Below, in pieces: positions 1 to 5,189 of a stretch of DNA of 5,243 nucleotides (position 1 is its first letter; each line of letters begins with the position of its first letter). This DNA comes from UBA3775 sp964572955 (GTDB taxonomy: Bacteria; Bacillota; Clostridia; Lachnospirales; Lachnospiraceae), in the NCBI GenBank assembly GCA_964572955.1, contig CAZNGY010000077.1:1-5243 (forward strand). Direction: 5' to 3'. Under the pieces are notes generated by a model that did no database searches, was not told the DNA's origin, and saw only the letters and a program-made list of their open reading frames with translations. Position numbers and translations under genes: made by a program.

Positions 1-83
1 ATCGTATCATACAGGACAGATTGTTTATGTCTGATTATGACAGGTATCTGCTTGAATTAGAAGAAAAGGCACAAAAAGATTGA
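1..83 (+). CDS. C-terminal end of an unidentified gene (partial)
   Basis: An open frame enters from the left edge (first full codon at 3) and stops at TGA 81-83. It gives 26 residues ending in YDRYLLELEEKAQKD, a charged, probably helical tail. An in-frame ATG at 27 has no ribosome binding site before it, so this is more likely the end of a longer gene than a small gene. Too little is present to name a family. A stem-loop lies 13 bases after the stop codon. The evidence for coding is only the open frame and the helix-like composition. Confidence 0.45.
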   Translation, partial: RIIQDRLFMSDYDRYLLELEEKAQKD

Positions 84-96
84 ATAAATAACTTAT

Positions 97-124
97 TTAG
101 AGGGGGTAAACACTATCCCTCTAA
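97..124 (+). terminator. Stem-loop after the partial gene, possible weak terminator
   Basis: TTAGAGGG (97-104) and CCCTCTAA (117-124) form a perfect 8-bp stem with a 12-base loop, just after the stop codon at 81-83. The position suits a transcription end. There is no T-run directly after the stem; the nearest is ATTTTTG about 13 bases further on, so intrinsic termination would be weak. A second stem, CACTAT (111-116) with ATAGTG (124-129), overlaps it and could not form at the same time. Confidence 0.3.
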
Positions 125-199
125 TAGTGATACAAACATTTTTGCAAAAGGCATGACTTTCGCTATTTAGTATAAGAAGTAACTTTCACCGCATGTTGA

Positions 200-593
200 G
201 TGTGTGGTGTTGATGACAAAAGTACAGAACTGAATGCCGAAAGTGACACAAGAATAAAAAGTGGTAAGTTTATTAAAAAGGATATAGGATTAAGAGTAAA
301 CGATAAATCGGTATTTGAAGTATTATTTTTTCATCGAAATGGAATGATGATAATAATATTGAGATAAATGCTGAATTTCGAGTTTCATACAAAAAGTTCG
401 GAGCTGTATCAACTTACACAGTATTGTAGCAAGTAAAAGTTTTCAGCCTGACAAGAAATATTGGTATGATATTTCAAGCAAAGATATGTTTGAGGAGATG
501 TTAAAATATTTTGAAACGGAGCTACAGACAACGGTTGTAGATTTGTCTGATAGATCTAATATGCGATTTGTTGTGGATAATGGATACATATAA
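200..593 (+). pseudogene. Decayed gene of unknown function, two frameshifts
   Basis: Three adjoining plus-strand frames read like one protein. Frame 1 (from 200, after a stop at 197-199) contains KSGKFIKKDIGLRVND and VFEVLFF. At the T-run 326-331 the sense shifts by one base to a frame containing SSKWNDD and NIEINAEFRVSYKKFG, which stops at TAG 427-429. Around 415-428 it shifts again to a frame containing KKYWYDISSKDMFEEMLKYF and ending NGYI at TAA 591-593. The joined product is about 130 residues of a soluble mixed alpha/beta type. No start codon with a ribosome binding site is visible, so the 5' end is probably also damaged or missing. The FTAC before the stop at 197 looks faintly like a lipobox, but this is weak. 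The family is not recognised; the short WYDIS plus helix ending is slightly like uncharacterised DUF4304-type proteins, which is only a guess. Sequencing error is an alternative to true decay. Confidence 0.55.
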
Positions 594-599
594 CTTCTA

Positions 600-630
600 G
601 TTTGTGTGGAAGTGATATGTTCCCACAAAC
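600..630 (+). terminator. Stem-loop just after the decayed gene
   Basis: GTTTGTG (600-606) pairs with CACAAAC (624-630). After a one-base bulge at 607, GGA (608-610) pairs with TCC (621-623), giving a 10-bp stem with a 10-base loop. It starts 6 bases after the stop codon of the decayed gene, so it may be that gene's old terminator. The bases after it (GAGAAAAATG) contain no T-run, so strong intrinsic termination is not expected now. Confidence 0.3.
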
Positions 631-721
631 GAGAAAAATGCCTTTGATATGTTTGGTCGAACAGGGAAAGGCTAAAAAGTGGTATTTGACATTCATAAAG
701 TCATAGAAACATGTTTTTTGC

Positions 722-750
722 TTGACAAAAACGTGTTGTAAAAGTAAAGT
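722..750 (+). promoter_or_regulatory. Sigma-A-type promoter of the surface-protein gene
   Basis: A perfect -35 box TTGACA (722-727) is followed after exactly 17 bases by TAAAGT (745-750), which matches the -10 consensus at four of six positions. Transcription would start near 757, about 25 bases before the ATG at 782, leaving room for the AAAGGAG ribosome binding site at 768-774. A perfect 10-bp palindrome AAACATGTTT (707-716) lies just upstream of the -35 box and could be a regulator site. A second TTGACA at 686-691 has no good -10 partner. Confidence 0.6.
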
Positions 751-781
751 GAAATAAAAAATCATACAAAGGAGAAGGTGA

Positions 782-2401
782 ATGATCAGATTAAAACGAC
801 GTAAAATTGTATCAGGACTTATATTATCCATGCTGTGCCTGATGCCCTTCATGGTAACGGAGGCAAAAGCAGACTCTATAGGTATAACGGTAGACGGCGA
901 GGATGTCGGAAATAAATCAAACGGAGATGGCTGGTCATATGACGAGGCTGCAAATGTACTGACCTTGGATGGTTATGTGCGTACATATGATTCGGAGGAT
1001 TCTACAGGCTTTATTTGGACATATGGGAAAGATGAGGTTACGATATGTCTTAAGGGCGAAAATCATATTACGATAGATGGTGAAGAACGTTTTACCATGA
1101 TCTTTGGGAAAAAGATTACTTTTACCGGTGACGGAAGTTATGAGGTGACTTCATCTTCTGATGCATATCCTTATATTGACTGCACTGAGAATCTGACGGT
1201 AAAGAGCGGAACCATAAAAGGTGTCATGCTGTCGTCGGATTCAGTACTTACCATAGAAGATGGTACGATAGATGCCGTATGGGCAGGAGGAAACGGATGG
1301 GGTGCTTTAAATGGTGAGAATGTTTCTGTAAAAGGAGGCATAATACATGCTAAGGGAATAAGTACAGACGACAAGAAATCAAATCCTATTTCAGCTAAAC
1401 AAAGCTTTACTGTCAGCGGTGGTGAGATAGATGCCGAAGGACAGGTGTTTTCAGCCGGAAGTGCAACAATCAGCGGCGGAAGTATAAATATTGACAGTGA
1501 CTCTATAGGAATTGTTACGAATGATGGCGGTATTACAATAAATGGAGGGAGTATAACAGCGTCGTGTAATTCACACGGATTTTTTTCGGTGGGAAATATC
1601 TCGATAACTGATGGAAAAATAAAGATTACCTGCACTTCTGATGGGATTATAACGTATGGAAACGCAGAGATTGCCGGTGGAAGCGTTGAGATAACTGCTG
1701 CGGGTGCTGTTTATGCGGAAGAAAGCATTGTCATTACTGATGGAGAATTTAAATATATTCCGCAGGAAGATGCGGTGTATGCGTTGATGTCGGAAACGGG
1801 AATTTATACGATAAGTCCTGATGCGAAGGTAACAGGTGATAAATTTTTTGCATATGCAATGATTGACGGTAAGAAGATGCTGTTTCCGTTATCTTATACT
1901 GTATCGTATAATGTTAATCAATTAGAGATAGTGAACGGTCTGTTTGAACAATATGATGTGAAAAGTATGGATTTTTTGATTGAACAGGCAAAATTTATTG
2001 CTGAACAAACTGGATTGTCGGTAAAAGAAGTACCATATTCCGTATGTTTTGATGTCAGCATGGTGACCGGAGTAGATTTGTCACAGGGTGTGGAAATTAC
2101 TATCCCTGTATCCAAAATTATGGCAGGAGATGAGATAGCCGTATTACATATGACGGATAAAGGTGAATTTGAAAAAATTAAGGCAAAAGCTGAAGACGAA
2201 TTTGTTACGGGAACATTTACTTCATTGTCACCGATTGTAGTGGCAAAGGTTCAGATTGAGACCGTGTCCGAGGGTGCTCATAAAATCGTGTCAGATGGTT
2301 CTCATGAAACCGGAGATAATGCCGGTATTGGGTTGTTGTTCGTACTTGCTCTCGTAAGTGCTACATTAGCCGGTGTGACTGTCTGCAGAAAAAATAAGTG
2401 A
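782..2401 (+). CDS. Exported beta-repeat surface protein with C-terminal membrane anchor
   Basis: This encodes 539 residues. The start is fixed by AAAGGAG at 768-774, seven bases before the ATG. Residues 1-30 are a Sec signal peptide: basic RLKRRK, a hydrophobic stretch, and AKA with cleavage expected before Asp31. Residues 32-125 (GWSYDEAANVLTLDGY, then an ICLKGEN strand) match the opening of carbohydrate-binding-domain-type beta-repeat proteins of Clostridia. From 137 to 323 about nine rungs of a (V/I)xI-x-(G/D)G-x-I pattern recur every 18-28 residues (starting near 137, 155, 180, 208, 227, 250, 272, 294 and 315), as in a right-handed parallel beta-helix. Residues 370-490 form a non-repeat beta domain ending FTSLSPIVVAK, common in such surface proteins. 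The tail has SHETGDN (507-513), a hydrophobic segment (about 516-534) and CRKNK, which resembles a sortase signal but lacks the usual proline. The ligand is unknown; carbohydrate binding or adhesion is inferred. It is transcribed alone, with its own promoter and terminator, and has a gutted relative at 3534-3638. Confidence 0.88.
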   Translation: MIRLKRRKIVSGLILSMLCLMPFMVTEAKADSIGITVDGEDVGNKSNGDGWSYDEAANVLTLDGYVRTYDSEDSTGFIWTYGKDEVTICLKGENHITIDGEERFTMIFGKKITFTGDGSYEVTSSSDAYPYIDCTENLTVKSGTIKGVMLSSDSVLTIEDGTIDAVWAGGNGWGALNGENVSVKGGIIHAKGISTDDKKSNPISAKQSFTVSGGEIDAEGQVFSAGSATISGGSINIDSDSIGIVTNDGGITINGGSITASCNSHGFFSVGNISITDGKIKITCTSDGIITYGNAEIAGGSVEITAAGAVYAEESIVITDGEFKYIPQEDAVYALMSETGIYTISPDAKVTGDKFFAYAMIDGKKMLFPLSYTVSYNVNQLEIVNGLFEQYDVKSMDFLIEQAKFIAEQTGLSVKEVPYSVCFDVSMVTGVDLSQGVEITIPVSKIMAGDEIAVLHMTDKGEFEKIKAKAEDEFVTGTFTSLSPIVVAKVQIETVSEGAHKIVSDGSHETGDNAGIGLLFVLALVSATLAGVTVCRKNK

Positions 2402-2430
2402 TTTGAAAATCGGATAGAAAATTAACAGAT

Positions 2431-2482
2431 AAAGAATCCCTCCTGCCAGGTAAAATATTTCTAACAGGAGGGATTCTTTTTT
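2431..2482 (+). terminator. Strong intrinsic terminator of the surface-protein gene
   Basis: The arms at 2431-2445 (AAAGAATCCCTCCTG) and 2465-2479 are perfectly complementary, giving a 15-bp stem with a 19-base loop. The T-run TTTTTT at 2477-2482 overlaps the base of the stem and continues past it. It begins 29 bases after the stop codon at 2399-2401. The other side carries only three A bases, so termination in the reverse direction would be weaker. Confidence 0.93.
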
Positions 2483-2516
2483 ATTGTACTTTTTGGCTTT
2501 GACAGAAAGTTATATT

Positions 2517-2580
2517 ATTTCTCCAAGGTCCTTGTCAGTAGATTTAAAGACTTTATTAATATATATATTGTTGGAGAAAT
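2517..2580. repeat. Wide 10-bp inverted repeat of unknown role
   Basis: ATTTCTCCAA (2517-2526) and TTGGAGAAAT (2571-2580) are perfect reverse complements separated by 44 mostly AT-rich bases. No T-run follows, so it is not an intrinsic terminator. It lies about 160 bases upstream of the methyltransferase start, outside the likely transcribed leader. It could be a regulator site, the ends of a tiny relic element, or chance in AT-rich DNA. Confidence 0.4.
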
Positions 2581-2628
2581 TAAAACTGACCACGATGTGG
2601 ATATCAGAAGCTGAATATCTATATATTT

Positions 2629-2706
2629 TTGTCCGCACCTGATACAAAACTATAACACAAGCCAAAATAAAAGTCTAGTAATTTTCTTTTTGTATGCTAG
2701 TATAAA
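2629..2706 (+). promoter_or_regulatory. Candidate promoters of the methyltransferase (and perhaps MATE) gene
   Basis: Two possibilities are visible. One is TTGTCC (2629-2634), 16 bases, then TATAAC (2651-2656), matching four and five of six consensus bases. The other is TATAAA (2701-2706), a good -10 box closer to the gene, but its -35 region is poor. Either would give a leader of about 30-80 bases. A promoter is expected here because a strong terminator closes the upstream unit; which box is used cannot be decided by eye. Confidence 0.4.
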
Positions 2707-2740
2707 TCTGCCGGCAATCAAATAAAAAGGAGCGGATGCT

Positions 2741-3499
2741 ATGATTAGTAAAAAAGATACCTGGTATAAAGAAGGATGGACTTTGGATATTAAGAAACAT
2801 TCCTGGACGGAAGAAACAAAAAAACAGGTCGATTTTTTGATACAGACAATGAAACTAAAGGGAAACGAAAAGATTCTGGATTTAGCTTGCGGGTTTGGCA
2901 GACACAGTTTGGAGCTTGCAAGAAGAGGGTTTACAGTGACGGGCGTGGACATTACACAGGAATATATAGAAGATGCTGTAAAGCAGGCAGAACTGGAGAA
3001 TCTCCCTGCCGGATTTCTGCACATGGATATACGCGATGTAGTTTTTAAAGAAGAATTTGATGTGGTGCTTAATATGGCTGACGGAGCTGTGGGATACCTT
3101 GAGAATGAGGAAGAAAATCTTAAAATTTTCGACGTGGCAGCAAGGTCATTGCGTCCTGGCGGGAAGCATGTAATGGACATTATGAATGCTGATTATGCGG
3201 ATACACACTTTCCTTGTAATTTATGGGATTCCGGAGAAAACGGTATTACATTGTCAAAGTTTGAATGGAATAAAGAAAGCAAAATTATGCTGTATGGACA
3301 AAATGATTTTGCTTTTGGAGATGTTATTACTTCTCCGAACTTTGAAAAGGGAGATCCTATCCGTTTATATCACAGAAAAGAAATTGAGACCATCATGAAA
3401 AGAAACGGTATGACTGTAAAACAGGTGTTTAGTGATTTTGAGGGAAATCCGGGAGGTGACAATGAAATACAAATGATTGTATTCTCCGAAAAAAACTAG
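2741..3499 (+). CDS. Class I SAM-dependent methyltransferase
   Basis: This encodes 252 residues and is cytosolic, with no signal peptide. The start is set by AAGGAG at 2727-2732, eight bases before the ATG. The Rossmann-fold methyltransferase core is clear. Motif I is LDLACGFGRHS (46-56), the SAM-binding glycine loop. VTGVD ends in Asp70, the acidic residue expected to bind the ribose hydroxyls. MDIRD (95-99) is the segment expected near the adenine, FDVVLNM (106-112) is the motif IV strand, and LRPGGKHVMDI (137-147) is the post-III motif. A C-terminal part of about 100 residues (150-252) with strands and a helix (RKEIETIMKRNG) probably gives substrate specificity. The substrate is unknown; a small molecule is more likely than DNA because no (D/N)PP(Y/F/W) motif is seen. 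The MATE gene follows after 194 bases without a visible terminator, so co-transcription is possible. Confidence 0.88.
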   Translation: MISKKDTWYKEGWTLDIKKHSWTEETKKQVDFLIQTMKLKGNEKILDLACGFGRHSLELARRGFTVTGVDITQEYIEDAVKQAELENLPAGFLHMDIRDVVFKEEFDVVLNMADGAVGYLENEEENLKIFDVAARSLRPGGKHVMDIMNADYADTHFPCNLWDSGENGITLSKFEWNKESKIMLYGQNDFAFGDVITSPNFEKGDPIRLYHRKEIETIMKRNGMTVKQVFSDFEGNPGGDNEIQMIVFSEKN

Positions 3500-3533
3500 C
3501 TGTTAAAAGTAAATTAAAAATGAAAAGTTTTTC

Positions 3534-3638
3534 ATGTTGTGTCTGAAACCGTTCATGGTAATGCAGGTAAAAGCAGACTTTATATGTATGTTGGCAGGTA
3601 TGACTATCTGCAGAAGAAATAAGTATTCTGAAAGGTAA
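3534..3638 (+). pseudogene. Internally deleted relic of a second surface-protein gene
   Basis: This is read in frame from 3534 to TAA 3636-3638. The first 18 codons (MLCLKPFMVMQVKADFIC) align with residues 17-34 of the surface protein encoded at 782-2401 (MLCLMPFMVTEAKADSIG). The next 12 codons (MLAGMTICRRNK) align with its residues 528-539 (TLAGVTVCRKNK). Counting by hand, 44 of 54 and 29 of 36 bases match, about 81 percent each. The equivalent of 1479 bases (493 codons) is missing at the junction near 3587/3588, in frame. The original first 16 codons are also not recognisable, and no ribosome binding site precedes 3534, so it is probably not translated. Short stretches on both sides (AAAAGTAAA at about 3505-3513; GAAAAATGATAACAG near 3645) faintly resemble the flanks of the intact gene, suggesting the whole locus was once duplicated. 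A functional 34-residue peptide is a less likely alternative. Confidence 0.78.
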
Positions 3639-3681
3639 ATAAAGAAAAATGATAACAGCCATTAATGCAGTGGCCGAAAAT

Positions 3682-3688
3682 AAGGAGG
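3682..3688 (+). promoter_or_regulatory. Ribosome binding site that decides the MATE start
   Basis: AAGGAGG, a perfect Shine-Dalgarno sequence, lies five bases before the ATG at 3694. The longer in-frame ATG at 3649 has only AAATAAAGAAAA before it and would add 15 residues that do not look like a MATE N-terminus. The start at 3694 is therefore preferred. Confidence 0.85.
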
Positions 3689-3693
3689 ACTTA

Positions 3694-5061
3694 ATGGAAA
3701 AAAATCTTACAAATGGCAGTGTATTTAAAAATATTTTAGTTTTTTCGCTGCCGTATCTTTTGTCATATCTGCTGCAGACACTTTATGGAATGGCAGACCT
3801 TTATATAATCGGACAATTCGGAACTGTTGCGCAAACAACAGCTGTTTCAATCGGTTCACAGGTTATGCATATGCTGACGGTTATGATTGTCGGACTGGCA
3901 ATGGGTACAACGGTATTTGTGGGTCAGTCGATTGGTGCCGACGATAAAAGTAAGGCAGCAAAAGGAATCGGAAATACAGTCACTATTTTTATGGTGGTGG
4001 CGGTTGTGCTTACCGTTTTGCTTGTGCTGACAGTAAAACCGATTACGGCAATAATGTCCACACCGGCGGATGCAGTTTCGGGGACAACCGATTATCTGAC
4101 GATATGTTTTGCAGGAATTCCATTCATTACTGCATACAATGTGATAAGTGCCGTTTTTAGAGGAATGGGAGACTCAAAAAGCCCTATGTATTTTGTTGCA
4201 ATTGCATGTGCGGTAAATATCATACTGGATTATGTTTTCATGGGGGTTTTTCATCTTGGACCGGCGGGTGCGGCACTTGGGACAACACTGTCGCAAGCAG
4301 TAAGTGTTGTTGTGTCGTTGATTATGATTATAAAAAAAGATACTGGGATTTGTTTGTCAAAAGGAGATTTTAAGCCGGAAAAGCAGGCAACGGGCAGTAT
4401 ATTGAAAATCGGTATACCGGTCGCAATACAGGATGGGTTGATTCAGATTTCCTTTATAATCATCACAATCATAGCAAATCACAGGGGTCTTAACGATTCG
4501 GCGGCAGTGGGAATTGTTGAGAAAATAATCAGTTTTCTTTTTCTTGTACCTTCGTCCATGCTTTCGACGGTATCAGCTCTCGGAGCACAGAACATTGGAG
4601 CGGGAAAACCAAAACGTGCAAAGGATACACTGCGTTATGCTGCGTTTGTTGCGGCAGGATTTGGTTTGGCAGCTGCGTTAATGATACAGGTTGTGGCAGA
4701 ACCGATTGTCGGATTATTTACGGATATTGACACTGCAGAAGGAATGGAAGTCGTAAGACTTGGCGGACAGTATTTGAGGGGATATGTTTTTGACTGCATT
4801 TTTGCAGGTATTCATTTCTGTTTCAGCGGATATTTTTGTGCAATCGGAAAATCAGGAATTTCATTTTTACATAATATAACAGCAATTGTGTTGATGCGTA
4901 TTCCAGGAGTTTATCTGACCTCAAAGCTGTTTCCGGGAAGTCTGCTTCCTATGGGTCTTGCAACAGCATCAGGCTCTGTTATTTCAGTCATTATATGTGT
5001 GATTGCGTTTTGTATATTACTTAGACAGGAAAAGAACGTTGTTGATGAAAAATTTGCCTGA
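3694..5061 (+). CDS. MATE-family multidrug/cation efflux transporter
   Basis: This encodes 455 residues starting MEKNLTNGSVFKNILVFSLP. The length and about 12 hydrophobic segments are typical of MATE (NorM/DinF/MepA-type) exporters, which move organic cations, drugs or metabolites out across the cytoplasmic membrane using a Na+ or H+ gradient. Family hallmarks are visible: LYGMADLYIIGQFG (30-43) in helix 1, FRGMGDSKSP (155-164) after helix 4, NIILDYVFM (175-183), and GAQNIGAGKPKRAK (297-310), the matching loop of the second six-helix half. The two halves show the expected internal pseudo-symmetry, with a polar linker around 214-235. The helix-1 acidic residue Asp35, often part of the cation site, is present. 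The substrate cannot be told from the sequence. It lies 194 bases after the methyltransferase with no clear terminator or strong promoter between, so it may share that transcript. The gene looks intact; an insertion sequence begins 128 bases after its stop. Confidence 0.93.
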   Translation: MEKNLTNGSVFKNILVFSLPYLLSYLLQTLYGMADLYIIGQFGTVAQTTAVSIGSQVMHMLTVMIVGLAMGTTVFVGQSIGADDKSKAAKGIGNTVTIFMVVAVVLTVLLVLTVKPITAIMSTPADAVSGTTDYLTICFAGIPFITAYNVISAVFRGMGDSKSPMYFVAIACAVNIILDYVFMGVFHLGPAGAALGTTLSQAVSVVVSLIMIIKKDTGICLSKGDFKPEKQATGSILKIGIPVAIQDGLIQISFIIITIIANHRGLNDSAAVGIVEKIISFLFLVPSSMLSTVSALGAQNIGAGKPKRAKDTLRYAAFVAAGFGLAAALMIQVVAEPIVGLFTDIDTAEGMEVVRLGGQYLRGYVFDCIFAGIHFCFSGYFCAIGKSGISFLHNITAIVLMRIPGVYLTSKLFPGSLLPMGLATASGSVISVIICVIAFCILLRQEKNVVDEKFA

Positions 5062-5080
5062 TTCAGAAACATCGGCAAGT

Positions 5081-5092
5081 GTTGAATTCAAC
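5081..5092. repeat. Perfect 12-bp palindrome
   Basis: GTTGAATTCAAC reads the same on both strands, 19 bases after the MATE stop codon. The flanking bases do not extend it. With no gene starting nearby in the window, an operator role is not supported; it may be chance. Confidence 0.3.
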
Positions 5093-5113
5093 GTGAAAGT
5101 ATGGTATACAAAA

Positions 5114-5148
5114 TGTAAGACGGCTGCCGTCCGTGCGGCTGGCTTACA
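5114..5148 (+). terminator. Long stem-loop after the MATE gene, probable transcription end
   Basis: TGTAAG (5114-5119) pairs with CTTACA (5143-5148). After one mismatch the stem continues through CGGCTGC (5121-5127) with GCGGCTG (5135-5141), including two G-T pairs, around a 7-base loop. It lies 52 bases after the stop codon. It is followed by GTTGATTTATGTT, a T-rich but broken tract, so it would be an imperfect intrinsic terminator. Its strength and position support a transcript end or mRNA-stabilising hairpin. Confidence 0.5.
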
Positions 5149-5165
5149 GTTGATTTATGTTATGG

Positions 5166-5180
5166 AAAAGTCCGGCTTTT
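5166..5180. terminator. Short AAAAG/CTTTT hairpin before the insertion sequence
   Basis: AAAAG (5166-5170) and CTTTT (5176-5180) pair around TCCGG, giving a 5-bp stem with A and T runs as its arms. It could serve as a very weak terminator in either direction, or be part of a terminator cut by the IS insertion at 5190. The stem is too short for confidence. Confidence 0.25.
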
Positions 5181-5189
5181 GTGGAAAGG

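Larger units (their letters stand above)
2402..2740. other. Intergenic region between surface protein and methyltransferase
   Basis: These 339 bases contain no gene I can support. They hold the surface-protein terminator (2431-2482), a wide 10-bp inverted repeat (2517-2526 with 2571-2580), a very AT-rich stretch around 2555-2570 and 2620-2630, and candidate promoters and the ribosome binding site for the methyltransferase. Short open stretches exist in several frames (for example about 2492-2617), but they have no start signal and no recognisable protein pattern. Confidence 0.6.

Noticed and set aside
686..714. A first promoter using TTGACA at 686-691
   Set aside because: At 16-18 bases spacing there is only AACATG, ACATGT or CATGTT, none of which resembles TATAAT.
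556..852. Minus-strand open frame of 98 codons across the promoter of the surface gene
   Set aside because: It lies opposite the promoter, the ribosome binding site and the decayed plus-strand gene. It has no supporting start signal or family pattern.
1171..1635. Minus-strand open frame of 154 codons inside the surface-protein gene
   Set aside because: It is a shadow of the repetitive beta-helix coding sequence; its proline-rich pattern simply mirrors the GG repeats on the other strand.
2492..2617. Open stretch in the spacer that could be a relic gene
   Set aside because: It is short and AT-rich, with no start signal and no recognisable protein pattern, unlike the clear relics at 200-593 and 3534-3638.
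2650..3180. Minus-strand open frame of 176 codons over the methyltransferase
   Set aside because: It overlaps a clear methyltransferase with intact motifs and has a low-complexity serine-rich product, typical of a shadow frame.
3520..3535. ATGAAAAG/TTTTTCAT stem as a terminator between methyltransferase and MATE
   Set aside because: It is AT-only apart from one or two pairs, has almost no loop and no T-run after it, so it is unlikely to stop transcription.
3649..3693. Longer MATE start at the upstream ATG
   Set aside because: There is no ribosome binding site there, whereas a perfect AAGGAGG precedes the ATG at 3694, where MATE proteins usually begin.
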